The position numbers and the translations under genes are program-made. Of a DNA stretch of 64,000 nucleotides, positions 19,267 through 28,160 are shown piece by piece (the first letter of the stretch is position 1; each line of letters opens with the position of its first letter). The DNA comes from Lachnospiraceae bacterium (GTDB lineage: Bacteria; Bacillota; Clostridia; Lachnospirales; Lachnospiraceae), in NCBI GenBank assembly GCA_910576125.1, contig CAJTHM010000005.1, positions 212,779 through 276,778 on the forward strand, read 5' to 3'. The notes below the pieces were generated by a model. It was not told the DNA's origin. It worked only from the letters and a program-made list of their open reading frames with translations, and ran no database searches.

Positions 19267-19848
19267 TCAACGTATCTTCTCCATAATCCCCGCATCCATC
19301 CCATATACTTCGTCACACAGGATATCGATGTCATCCCGGAAATGGCTTGCAATAAGGACCAGCTTCCCCTGTTCTTTCATCTGCAGCAAAACCGCTCTCA
19401 TTTCTTCCACGCCGTTATGATCCAGTGCGTTCATCGGCTCGTCCAGTATAAGGATGTCTGGATTTTCCATGAGTGCCTGTGCGATTCCAAGGCGCTGCCT
19501 CATGCCAAGGGAATAATTTCCCACATGCTTTTTGTCATCAGGATTCAATCCCGCCAGTTCCATGTATTTTCGTATTTCGTCCTCCTGAACCTTTCCCCTG
19601 ACAGACGCTAAATAGTCCAGATTTTTCAACCCGGAATACCCTGGCAGGAACGTCATTTTGAACAGTTCTATATCCAGAAAAAGAATATCCAGATAACCGC
19701 CGGATACCAGATAATCTCTTAGGCTTTCCCCCGTATACCAGACATTTGTATCGACCTGGATTTTCTTTTCCCTCGCATACTGCAAAAGCATCGTTTCAAT
19801 AGATGTACAGATATTCTCTCCGTCATCACAAATTCCAATGTTATACAT
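19267..19848 (-). pseudogene. In-frame fusion: LytTR receiver fragment joined to an ABC ATPase C-terminal half
   Basis: This 193-residue ORF starts as an AgrA/LytTR-type receiver: MYNIGICDDG with acidic residues 8-9, then DILFLDIEL with phosphoacceptor Asp59. Near residue 62 it switches to the second half of an ABC ATPase: YSGLKNLDYL, signature YSLGMRQRL (112-120), Walker B LILDEP and switch His in IASH. Walker A, the Q-loop, the rest of the receiver and the LytTR DNA-binding domain are all missing. The ATPase half is closely similar to the ATPase at 57550-58194. It most likely arose by deletion in a related locus. It cannot bind ATP normally; whether it is expressed is unknown. Confidence 0.8.
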
Positions 19849-20004
19849 ACGGCACCTCGTGATATTATTTACTCAAAATGGTACAGCTTTCACGGCTAAA
19901 AATTTACAGTATGTGATTATATCGCTGGAAAGTAGCGATGTCAAACTGGATATATTTGATTTTTTATTTATTTGGTTGCAAAAACACAAAAACTTTAGAA
20001 AATG

Positions 20005-20032
20005 TTGACTATTTTTAGGAATGTGGTATTAT
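20005..20032 (+). promoter_or_regulatory. Likely promoter of the ankyrin operon
   Basis: TTGACT (20005-20010), a 16-bp spacer and TATTAT (20027-20032) lie about 55 bp before the ankyrin gene. The surrounding 19850-20086 region is AT-rich and otherwise empty. Confidence 0.55.
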
Positions 20033-20086
20033 ATTTCTGATTTATTGACGCACATTTTTTATTTGTGACAAAGCGGGGACGAAACG

Positions 20087-22321
20087 ATGACTGCGGAAAT
20101 GAAACATAAGCTGGAAGAGTGCTTTAGCCGCGAAAGAAGTCCGGCAGACTGTTACGGAGCGCTTCCGTATATGAAAGAAAATATTGGACGGATCAGCTTT
20201 GACGACGACAGCGATATGCAGGATATGACAGATATTATCCTGCGTGCGCTAAAGCTGGATGGAAACAATATAGAATTTGTGGAGTTTCTGATCGCCAATG
20301 GTTTTGACATCAACTATAAGCTGGCGGGAGAAGACTGCCTGCTGTTAAGATATGTGGACGATGCGTTGGAGAATGGTATCTTTCCGCTTGAGGTGATCAA
20401 GCAATTGGTCAGGCTTGGCGCGGATGTCTGTTCGGAAACGTTAGACGGTGACAATCTGCTTTCCATTTTGGCGGGGCGGGACGAAATCGCTGCGGTTTAT
20501 GTGGCGGAATTTTATGACATGAAGCTGCTTGACAAGACGGACAAGTACGGTGCAACGCCCTTGATGTACGCGGCCATGAGAGGTTACGACAGGCTTGCCG
20601 GAATACTGATTGAGCGGGGCTTTGATGTAAATGCAGCCGGCAGCGCGCCCGTTACCGACGAAAAACTGCAGGTGGAGACAGACGGCGTCTCTCCGCTTGC
20701 GCTTGCAATCCGGTTCGGCAACGTGGAGATGGTTCGTATGCTGCTTGCGGCAGGGGCGGATGAAGCCGTCTATGACGCGGAGGGGAATCCGCCAGTTTTC
20801 TCACTGGTACTCTATCCGGTTGATTTTTTCCGGGACTTTTGCGGCAGCTGCGTCAAAGACGATCACCCTGTTTTTGCCAATAAACGGAAAATTGTTTCGC
20901 TGCTGAAACAGCCTGACCTCACAAACGCCGAGGGATATACCGTGCTCATGAAATCGCTGTTTCCCATGAAATTCTGGTACACTGGGTTTGGAGACGGGAT
21001 TTCGCCAAAGAAGAATCTTCCGATTGCGCTGGAATTAATCGAAAAAGGCGCAGATGTGAATGCGATAGGCAATGACGGCAAGCGTCCGCTGCATCAGGCC
21101 GTGGTGGAGATGGAGGAAGTGGCAAGAGCGCTTGTGAAAGCCGGAGCGGAGATTGATGCACAGGATAATGACGGCAATACGCCCCTGATGTATGCATGCA
21201 TGAAAGCGAAAGAGGAAACTGTGCTCTGGCTTTTGAAGGCGGGCGCAGACGATAAGCTTCAAAATAACGAAGGCAGGACTGCCGAGGACATGGCAGCAAA
21301 AAGAGGCTATTCCCGCGCCCTGGAACTTATGGCGGCGGATACGCTGCTGCAGGCGTGCAAAAATAATCAAAAACGATCGGTACAGGTGATCTTAAAACGT
21401 GGCGGCATGGATATCAATGAGCGGGACGGGGAATGTTATACGCCCCTGATTTATGCCTGTCGGAACAATGCCCTTGAAATCGTAAAAATGCTGCTTGACA
21501 ACGGCGCAGATCCGAATGTCGGGAATCAGGATAACCTTGTGCCGCTGCATTTTTCGGGGGCATTGGGAACCCTCCCCATCATCAATTTGCTGGTAAAAGC
21601 CGGGGCAGACGTAAACTGTACGGATAAGGATGGCAACACGCCGCTGATGTATATGGCAAAGAACGCGAGAACGGCTGCCGTGCTCAGTTATATTCAGAAT
21701 CCAACGGTGGATGTCGGTATTCAGAACAGTATCGGACGGACAGCGGCTATATACGCCATTATCGCCAAACAGCCGCAGCTTGTAAAGGCGTTCTTGCCAT
21801 TGATGGGAACGGATACGGATGACGCGGACACAGAGGGTTTTACAATGATTCATTATGCCTGTCAGTATGGGCAGGCTGAAATTGTAAAGCTTCTTTTGGA
21901 GAGGAATCCGGACAGTGTCAATAGGGTCAGTAATGTCGGAGAAACGCCGCTTATGATGGCGGCAAGGGCTTCCAATCTGCTGATTGTAAAGCAGCTGCTT
22001 GCGGCAGGCGCTGAGGCAGGATGTTCGAACGCAAAGGGCGTCACGGCGCTGCATCTGGCAGCCATACTGGGAAATGTATCTTTGGGGAAAGCATTGCTTG
22101 CGGCAGGCTCTGACATTGACGCGAAGACATTGGATGGGCAAACCCCTCTGATGTATGCGGTTATCAGGGGAAAAAGCGAGTTTGCCCAAATGCTGGTTTT
22201 GGAAAGCGCAGATGTGAATGCTGTGGACAACTTTCAGGGCAGTGCGCTGTCCTATGCGATTTTGGCACAACTGCCGCAGACTGTGGAGCTGCTGATTGAA
22301 GCAGGCGCGGAAGGGAATTGA
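20087..22321 (+). CDS. Large ankyrin-repeat protein (744 aa)
   Basis: After a helical N-terminal region of about 65 residues, the protein is built of about 16 ankyrin repeats running to the C-terminus. Clear examples are YGATPLMYAAMRGYDRLA, DGNTPLMYACMKAKEETV, CYTPLIYACRNNALEIV and DGQTPLMYAVIRGKSEFA. Each is followed by the usual LLxxGAD(V/P)N turn. There is no signal peptide or membrane helix, so it is cytoplasmic. Ankyrin proteins of this kind occur in bacterial toxin-immunity and effector loci, but the repeat itself only indicates protein binding. A small helical protein is encoded 1 bp downstream, and the two probably act together. Confidence 0.9.
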   Translation: MTAEMKHKLEECFSRERSPADCYGALPYMKENIGRISFDDDSDMQDMTDIILRALKLDGNNIEFVEFLIANGFDINYKLAGEDCLLLRYVDDALENGIFPLEVIKQLVRLGADVCSETLDGDNLLSILAGRDEIAAVYVAEFYDMKLLDKTDKYGATPLMYAAMRGYDRLAGILIERGFDVNAAGSAPVTDEKLQVETDGVSPLALAIRFGNVEMVRMLLAAGADEAVYDAEGNPPVFSLVLYPVDFFRDFCGSCVKDDHPVFANKRKIVSLLKQPDLTNAEGYTVLMKSLFPMKFWYTGFGDGISPKKNLPIALELIEKGADVNAIGNDGKRPLHQAVVEMEEVARALVKAGAEIDAQDNDGNTPLMYACMKAKEETVLWLLKAGADDKLQNNEGRTAEDMAAKRGYSRALELMAADTLLQACKNNQKRSVQVILKRGGMDINERDGECYTPLIYACRNNALEIVKMLLDNGADPNVGNQDNLVPLHFSGALGTLPIINLLVKAGADVNCTDKDGNTPLMYMAKNARTAAVLSYIQNPTVDVGIQNSIGRTAAIYAIIAKQPQLVKAFLPLMGTDTDDADTEGFTMIHYACQYGQAEIVKLLLERNPDSVNRVSNVGETPLMMAARASNLLIVKQLLAAGAEAGCSNAKGVTALHLAAILGNVSLGKALLAAGSDIDAKTLDGQTPLMYAVIRGKSEFAQMLVLESADVNAVDNFQGSALSYAILAQLPQTVELLIEAGAEGN

Positions 22322-22322
22322 T

Positions 22323-22781
22323 ATGGTTATTTTAGGAAATGAAAAAGGGGATGGAGCTGACAGACCTTTGTACCGGGCGTTGGCGATAGGTGATTATCCC
22401 GGTGCATGGCTGCTGGCGCGTCCGCTCCTGGAACCGGGGCGGGAGGACTGCCTGTCAGCTTCAACAGCATTTAACTGTGGGCTGTGTCTCTTTATGCTGG
22501 AAGAGTATGAGCGTGCGCTGATGCCGCTGAGGCGGGCAGAGAGGCTTTTAGGCAGCCCTGCCGGATTGAACGTTGCGGAGCGAAAGGGTTTCCTGCAGGC
22601 AGTTTCAGTGTCGAAGAATACGGCATTGCTGCCATTGGATCCTGAGGGCGAAGAGGGCATGGGGCGATACTGCCTGATTCGGGTGCGGTGGCTGACTGCG
22701 CTGTGCCTGGTGCGGCTGGAGCGAAAGCAGGAGGCGGCCCCTGTTTTACGGTTTTTAGAGCAATATCACATTGAAATATAA
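22323..22781 (+). CDS. Small helical, TPR-like partner of the ankyrin protein
   Basis: This 152-residue protein starts at ATG 22323, one base after the ankyrin stop, with GGAAGGG seven bases before it; a TTG at 22296 in frame is less likely. It is alpha-helical with alternating patterns such as LCLFMLEEYERALMPLRRAE, resembling tetratricopeptide repeats. No catalytic motif is seen. The tight coupling implies a shared function with the ankyrin protein. I do not recognise a named family. Confidence 0.7.
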   Translation: MVILGNEKGDGADRPLYRALAIGDYPGAWLLARPLLEPGREDCLSASTAFNCGLCLFMLEEYERALMPLRRAERLLGSPAGLNVAERKGFLQAVSVSKNTALLPLDPEGEEGMGRYCLIRVRWLTALCLVRLERKQEAAPVLRFLEQYHIEI

Positions 22782-22929
22782 AGAAGTCATACAGCCTGGC
22801 GCGGGAGCGGAGAATGAAAATATTGTGGGAAACGTATCGTGAAAACAGTATTTTCACAGGGGCAATTGCCGGAGTTTTCCTGACATAGAAAAAAGAACAG
22901 AACTGCCGAGAGGGTCGCTGCGGCAGGCC

Positions 22930-23748
22930 TTATCCGAGGACAGGGATTTCTATCTGTACAATGTAGTCCTCGATTCGGTCGACGACAGTTTCATTGATGC
23001 CCATCTCATAGGAGAATCCGTGGAGCGCCAGATCGCGGTTTTCCGCATATGCGAAAAGCGCTTCGTAGCGCCGGGGGATTCCGGCCAGGTCGCCTTTGTG
23101 GAAAGCTCTCAGGTATCTGCCGCCGGGAGCCAGGTGCAGGCCCTCCCGGTATGTGAGCAGGGGAATCTCTATGAACAGTTTGGTATAATCGTCAAAATTG
23201 CCGCTGATGAGGCTGGAGACGGGGATCATGGAGCCATAGGTGGCATGGTGCAGGCGTCCGAGACGGTATTTTTCCGTTTCGGACGTGATGAGCTCCACTT
23301 CCTCTTCGTAGGTAGTGTCTTTGCTGATTTCCACAGTGACCAGGCAGCGCTCTTTTTTCTCGATTACGCTGATTTCGGAGAGGTCCATTGTCAGCAGGGT
23401 GGCCATGTTCCGGCGGTGTGCGGAGAGGGTTGTCCGGAGGGCCTGCAGATGGGTGATCCGCAGGTCCAGGTCGGCCATCTCCTTGTCCAGGAGTTCTTTC
23501 AAGTTTTCGGCGGAGCGGTTTTTCATGAAATCCTGTATCACGGGGATGGGGACTTCCAGCTCTCGGAGCAGAAGGATGGTTTCCAGCATGGGGCTCTGGT
23601 GGTAATTGTAGCAGCGGTATCCGTTTTCAGGGTTGACGGAGGCGGGGCCGAATAGGCCTATCTCATCATACCACATCAATGTCTTCTTGTTTATGCCATG
23701 GAGGGCGGCGAACTGCCCGATGGTAAGCGGCTTGTCTTTCTGATTCAT
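22930..23748 (-). CDS. MerR-family regulator of multidrug efflux
   Basis: This 272-residue protein has a MerR winged-helix N-terminus (LTIGQFAALHGINKKTLMWY, then ENGYRCYN), a coiled-coil linker at about 80-120 and a C-terminal ligand-binding domain of the BmrR/GyrI kind. The frame extends to 23925, but ATG 23748 begins the conserved domain and has AAAGGC upstream. It is divergent from a MATE pump, and a MerR-type promoter lies between them, so it should activate the pump when it binds a drug-like ligand. Confidence 0.9.
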   Translation of the reverse strand: MNQKDKPLTIGQFAALHGINKKTLMWYDEIGLFGPASVNPENGYRCYNYHQSPMLETILLLRELEVPIPVIQDFMKNRSAENLKELLDKEMADLDLRITHLQALRTTLSAHRRNMATLLTMDLSEISVIEKKERCLVTVEISKDTTYEEEVELITSETEKYRLGRLHHATYGSMIPVSSLISGNFDDYTKLFIEIPLLTYREGLHLAPGGRYLRAFHKGDLAGIPRRYEALFAYAENRDLALHGFSYEMGINETVVDRIEDYIVQIEIPVLG

Positions 23749-23870
23749 TTTTATGCCTTTCTGCGCGCTTTGGCGCACTTCCCGATCCATATTTATCGGC
23801 ACAAATTGGCGCCTGCGGCAATAGGACTGGCGGCGTAGGCGGATGGCAGAAAATAAATGCTCTTTGCCTA

Positions 23871-23901
23871 TTGACCATACAGTTACTGTACGGTCTATAA
23901 T
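23871..23901 (+). promoter_or_regulatory. MerR-type promoter/operator of the MATE pump
   Basis: TTGACC (23871-23876) and TATAAT (23896-23901) are separated by 19 bp, the over-long spacer typical of MerR-activated promoters. The spacer carries a near-perfect dyad, GACCATACAG at 23873-23882 facing CTGTACGGTC at 23886-23895. The pump gene begins 45 bp downstream. Confidence 0.88.
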
Positions 23902-23945
23902 ACTCCACACAGAAAGAAAATACAAGATAGTTGGAGGAAAAACGG

Positions 23946-25349
23946 ATGGAAGAATTTATGGAAAACCCTATGGGGGAACCCGCAGAAAAATCTATGGAAA
24001 ACACAAATGCGTACGAAAAGCCAGTGACTCTGAAAAATATCGTGAAATTCGCCGTGCCGACGATTGCCATGACGGTATTCATGTCCTTTTACACGATGGT
24101 CGACGGTCTGTTTGTGTCGAATCTGATAGGGACGGACGCGCTCTCGGCAATCAATCTCACGGCGCCTGTCATCCAGCTCGTCACGGCGATTTCCACCATG
24201 CTGGCCACCGGAGGCAGCGCAGTCATCATGAAGAAGATGGGGGCACAGAAGACGGAGGAGGCAAAGGAAGATTTTACGTTCCTGATCATGGTGAACGTGA
24301 TTGTGGGGATTGTCATGTGCGTGGCCGGGTATCTGGCGATGGATTCCGTTTTTGCCGGGATGAACCTTTCCGCTGATGTGGAGGGGTACTGTGTGGAATA
24401 TTTAAGCCGTTATCTGGTGTTCACGGTGCCGATCCTTTTGATGAACAATTTCACGCTTTATATGATTGCCAGCGAAAAGGCGGCCCCCTCCCTGATCTGT
24501 TCGGTGGCGGGCGGCGTTCTGAACATGGCGCTGGATTATGTGTTCATTGCCGGATTCCATATGGGAATCAGCGGCGCGGCGGTTGCCACAGGGCTTGGGT
24601 ATTCCGTGACGGCGGTCGTGGGCCTGTTTGTATTCAGCCGAAAAGAGAGCCTGCTGCATTTCAAGAAGCCTGTATGCCGGTTCCGGGTTCTTGCCAGCGC
24701 GGCCACAAACGGGTGCTCGGAGATGGCCACCGCACTTGTCACCGGGATTGTTACAATGATGTTCAACTGGACCATGCTGACATTTGTGGGGGAGGACGGG
24801 GTGGCTGCCGTCACTATCATCATGTATGTGCTGATGTTCGCAAGCTCTTTGTATACAGGATATTCTTATGGAATCGCGCCCATGTTGAGTTATTATTACG
24901 GGGAACGCAGTCTGGACGGAGGGAATGTTCAGGCGCACGGGAAGCTGAAAAAGCTGGTGGCGCTGAGCATGAAAGTGATCGGGGCAATCTCCGCAGCCAC
25001 GGTAGCGGCTTCTTTTCTGCTGACAAGGCCGCTGGTATCCGTATTTGCCAGGCCGGATAATCCGGTGTATGACCTGGCGGTGGCGGGGAACAGGATATGC
25101 ACGGTGGCATTGTGTTTCATCGGATTCAATATATTTGCCAGCGGGATGTTTACCGCGTTATCCAACGGGCTTGTATCGGCTGTCCTGGCGTTTTCCAGGT
25201 CCTTTGTATTTATGATGATTGCCATGATCGCGCTTCCCCGGCTCTTTGGCGTGAACGGAATCTGGCTGGCGACGCCGACGGCGGAACTGATGGCGCTGGT
25301 CCTGTCTGTGTTCATGCTTCTGAGATATAGGAGGAAGTATGGGTACTAA
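23946..25349 (+). CDS. MATE-family multidrug efflux pump
   Basis: This 467-residue protein has twelve membrane helices in two similar bundles, preceded by an acidic cytoplasmic N-terminus of about 35 residues. Segments such as FAVPTIAMTVFMSFYTMVDG, IGTDALSAINL and YSYGIAPMLSYYYG are typical of MATE transporters of the MepA/DinF group, which exchange cations for drugs or dyes. GGAGG eight bases before ATG 23946 fixes the start. The divergent MerR regulator and its operator imply drug-inducible expression. Confidence 0.92.
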   Translation: MEEFMENPMGEPAEKSMENTNAYEKPVTLKNIVKFAVPTIAMTVFMSFYTMVDGLFVSNLIGTDALSAINLTAPVIQLVTAISTMLATGGSAVIMKKMGAQKTEEAKEDFTFLIMVNVIVGIVMCVAGYLAMDSVFAGMNLSADVEGYCVEYLSRYLVFTVPILLMNNFTLYMIASEKAAPSLICSVAGGVLNMALDYVFIAGFHMGISGAAVATGLGYSVTAVVGLFVFSRKESLLHFKKPVCRFRVLASAATNGCSEMATALVTGIVTMMFNWTMLTFVGEDGVAAVTIIMYVLMFASSLYTGYSYGIAPMLSYYYGERSLDGGNVQAHGKLKKLVALSMKVIGAISAATVAASFLLTRPLVSVFARPDNPVYDLAVAGNRICTVALCFIGFNIFASGMFTALSNGLVSAVLAFSRSFVFMMIAMIALPRLFGVNGIWLATPTAELMALVLSVFMLLRYRRKYGY

Positions 25350-25403
25350 TTTTCATGACACGACGCCTCCGATATATACCTTGACGGACGGAGTCCGCCG
25401 CAT

Positions 25404-26621
25404 TCACGAGCGCCCTTTGGGTATAAATAGCAAGATTACAATTTCCACAGCCAGCAGGACCAGCAGGACATACAGAAGTACCGGCCAGGAACAGACTGCC
25501 CCCGCGAGCAGAAGCATTCCCACCGGAACCACATATTTCCGCGGATGGTGCCACAGATCGCTTTCAATCTTCCAGCCACGAATGGGATAAAACCATTCCA
25601 AAAGCACAGACAGCACCGCGCTCTGCAGGGCAAAGAAAACAGCCCCGGCAATCATCAGGGCAGTGATGCCACCGTTTTGTATCTGCCAGCTACAGAGGAA
25701 TATCGCATCTGCAGCCATATTACAGGAAAAGATAAACAGGCAGTATGGGATGCAAAAGAGCCGTTTCTGTCCGGGCAGGAAACGGACTGCCTGCTCCAGG
25801 TCACAGTCACAGGACAGCAGGATGCAGATGGGCGTATTCAGGGATAAAATTGCAAAGCCTACCGGGACAACGAACAGCCCGGCCATTTCTCTTAAAAAAT
25901 ACGGCATTACAATGGCTACGCACCACATCACAGCAGTATTGACCAGATAATTCCTGTGGCAGCTCAGATACCGGAAAAAGTACCGCCATAAGGAAGCTTT
26001 CTTCCTCTGCCGGAGCGCATGGTGTTTCTCACTCTCCCCCTGATAAAAAGCGTATCCGTCTGCTTTCCACAAAATCAGAAAAGCAACTAAGCTATTCGCA
26101 AGCAGCAACAGTCCAAACCATGTCCTGCCTCCACAAAATATAATTGCAGATACTATGGCTGCAGCCCAAAGCCCGCCCACATACCAATATTTTCTCAGGG
26201 AATAGGCGGCGGCAGCCATAAGGATCGCATGAAGCATACTGATAACCATTCCCATAATCTCTATGGGCTTCCATGCAGAAACGGCCAGCAGAACTGCCAG
26301 AAGCAACCCTGTCTTTGTAAGAACCGTATAGGCTCCCAGCGCCGCCACATAGGACAAGACAAATTCCCGGGGCTGCTGCGGCAGCATCAGCATATGTTTC
26401 AACTCCACAGCGTTATCTCTGGAAGAAAGGGCCTGCCACATTACGCCGGCTGTAAAGGCGCTTATCATCAAGATTCGTACAGATGCCGCAATCTGCACCT
26501 GAAAGCCTGCGATATACAGCCCCCAAAATATGATCACATCAATCAAAAGCGTCCGTGAGAGCCGTTCATATTTTGCCCCAAACAGTTTTTTGGCAAAGGC
26601 TTTACCTGTCATTTTCATCAT
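25404..26621 (-). CDS. ABC transporter permease with many membrane helices
   Basis: This 405-residue membrane protein has about ten to twelve hydrophobic segments after a basic N-terminus (GKAFAKKLFGAKYERLSR). It follows its ATPase with a 20-bp overlap; GGGAGG lies before ATG 26621, and the preceding part of the frame lies inside the ATPase gene. It lacks the FtsX or LanE/G layout and looks like the larger ABC-2-type export permeases found in peptide-maturation or exopolymer operons. The substrate cannot be read from sequence. Confidence 0.8.
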   Translation of the reverse strand: MMKMTGKAFAKKLFGAKYERLSRTLLIDVIIFWGLYIAGFQVQIAASVRILMISAFTAGVMWQALSSRDNAVELKHMLMLPQQPREFVLSYVAALGAYTVLTKTGLLLAVLLAVSAWKPIEIMGMVISMLHAILMAAAAYSLRKYWYVGGLWAAAIVSAIIFCGGRTWFGLLLLANSLVAFLILWKADGYAFYQGESEKHHALRQRKKASLWRYFFRYLSCHRNYLVNTAVMWCVAIVMPYFLREMAGLFVVPVGFAILSLNTPICILLSCDCDLEQAVRFLPGQKRLFCIPYCLFIFSCNMAADAIFLCSWQIQNGGITALMIAGAVFFALQSAVLSVLLEWFYPIRGWKIESDLWHHPRKYVVPVGMLLLAGAVCSWPVLLYVLLVLLAVEIVILLFIPKGRS

Positions 26622-27336
26622 GCAGTGCCTCCCGGATATCTGCGGCATTGATCTGCCCGCCTTCAAAAGTCTGCCGGATCTTACCATCTTCCAGGACAAA
26701 AACCCGGTCAGAGGTCAGCGTAATGCTCTCCAGGATATGGGAAGAAAACAGCACGGTCCCATGCTCCTTATACCCCGAAATCTGCCGGTACAGATATTCC
26801 GTACTCTGGAAGTCCAGCCCATTGACCGGTTCGTCCAAAAGGAGCAGCCTGGGCTTCAGGGCAAAAGCCGTAATCAGAAATGCTTTTTTCCGGTTCCCGG
26901 TTGACAGCTCCCTTAACAGGGTGTCTGTATACTCTTCAAAATGGAAACCATGTACTAACTCCGATACATCCGGCACACCCTTCCCATAGGCGGCACATAC
27001 ATAGGCCAGGTATTCCCGGAAAGTAAAATACGAAAAGGAATTGTCCTCGGCAAACACTGTATAGCGGCAAAGCTTAAAGTCCTGACTCCGAAAATCCACG
27101 GGAGCGCCGCCAAAGCAGATACCGTCTGAACGGAAAGTAGGGAGCAGGCCGGAAATCACCTTCAGAAATGTGGTTTTCCCGGCCCCGTTCAGCCCGATCA
27201 GGCCTGCCACTTCATGCTCCGCCAGCGAAAAAGAAAACCCCGAAAGTATCCTTTTCTCTTGTTGACTCAGATGCCCTTCTGAGTCAACTTTGTACCACGC
27301 ACTTAAATTTTGAACCGTCAGGAGCGTTTCTCCCAT
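26602..27336 (-). CDS. ABC transporter ATP-binding protein
   Basis: This 244-residue ATPase has Walker A GLNGAGKTT (48-56) and Walker B LLLLDE (about 164-169). Its signature is degenerate, LSTGNRKK instead of LSGGQ (144-151), and there is no clear Q-loop glutamine (VFAEDNSFSYFTF). Such deviations occur in ABC-2 export ATPases. ATG 27336 has GGGGGAAGG upstream; the in-frame region before it overlaps the small membrane protein gene. It forms an operon with a small membrane protein before and a large permease after it. Confidence 0.88.
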   Translation of the reverse strand: MGETLLTVQNLSAWYKVDSEGHLSQQEKRILSGFSFSLAEHEVAGLIGLNGAGKTTFLKVISGLLPTFRSDGICFGGAPVDFRSQDFKLCRYTVFAEDNSFSYFTFREYLAYVCAAYGKGVPDVSELVHGFHFEEYTDTLLRELSTGNRKKAFLITAFALKPRLLLLDEPVNGLDFQSTEYLYRQISGYKEHGTVLFSSHILESITLTSDRVFVLEDGKIRQTFEGGQINAADIREALHDENDR

Positions 27337-27337
27337 C

Positions 27338-27514
27338 TTACCTTCCCCCTTTGCCGTCCTTCTCTTTTTTCCATGTCGCATATGCAGAGTACAGGAATAC
27401 ACCTGCCAATACCAGATAAAGCCCCATCATCGGGAAGTTACCGGATACCCCGCATACAATGGCTGCAACCAGCCAGATCAGGCCAATGATTCCGCGAATA
27501 TAAATATGACGCAT
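27338..27514 (-). CDS. Small two-helix membrane protein
   Basis: This 58-residue protein has hydrophobic segments at about 9-25 and 28-46 and a charged tail KKEKDGKGGR. ATG 27514 has a GGAGGT site. It is one base upstream of the ATPase start, and its tail codons form the ATPase ribosome site, so translation is coupled. It may be an accessory subunit of this transporter. Confidence 0.7.
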   Translation of the reverse strand: MRHIYIRGIIGLIWLVAAIVCGVSGNFPMMGLYLVLAGVFLYSAYATWKKEKDGKGGR

Positions 27515-27638
27515 TATCTCTACCTCCTTCATCTACCTTTTTCTTTCTCCATGTATCCAATTATTATAAATCAAAGTGCGCGGCAACCAGATTGGCCAGG
27601 CAGCTTGCAGCTCTGCCGTATCCCTTGTACCAGTATGG

Positions 27639-28157
27639 CTATTCCGACAGGGCGATCCTGTAAATATCCGCCTGTTCTCCATCAATTTCAAAGCTGCGCT
27701 CATAGACGCCTCCATTCCGGATGATTGTTTTAACCGAAGGTTTATTCTTCCTCTCCACAGAAAGATACAGTTCGTTCATCCCAGTCTTTTGGGCAACTTC
27801 CAATAACTGCCGCAGCATTTCCGTAGCAAAGCCTTTTCTTCTTTCTGACGGACGGACGCTGTAACCGCAATGGCCGAGATCCTTCAGGAAGTCGTTCAGC
27901 GTATGCCTGAAATCAATGATTCCCACAATTCTATCCTGATCGTCCACGGCAAAGAATGTGTCCGTTATAACCCAATTCGGATTCACCGTTTCCTCTTTCG
28001 TGTTTGCGTCTATGGTTCTGCACCATTCTGTGTAGTCATCCGTTTTATCAAATAATTCACTTCCGTTGATGACAAATTCCCCATGTTCAAAAAATTCCTG
28101 TCTGAACTCTATGGCCTGTTCTTTCATCGCTTCTGTTGGTCTGACTAATTGAATCAT
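27639..28157 (-). CDS. GNAT-family acetyltransferase
   Basis: This 172-residue protein has the GNAT acetyl-CoA site YSVRPSERRKGFATEML (about 98-114), with an earlier strand VGIIDFRH. GNAT enzymes move an acetyl group from acetyl-CoA to amines of antibiotics, metabolites or proteins; the acceptor here is unknown. It follows another GNAT gene after 3 bp on the same strand and is the last gene of an array of small cargo-type genes. Confidence 0.88.
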   Translation of the reverse strand: MIQLVRPTEAMKEQAIEFRQEFFEHGEFVINGSELFDKTDDYTEWCRTIDANTKEETVNPNWVITDTFFAVDDQDRIVGIIDFRHTLNDFLKDLGHCGYSVRPSERRKGFATEMLRQLLEVAQKTGMNELYLSVERKNKPSVKTIIRNGGVYERSFEIDGEQADIYRIALSE

Positions 28158-28160
28158 TTT

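Noticed and set aside
21392..22270. 292-codon minus-strand ORF inside the ankyrin gene
   Set aside because: Repetitive ankyrin codons keep the reverse frame open; there is no start signal.
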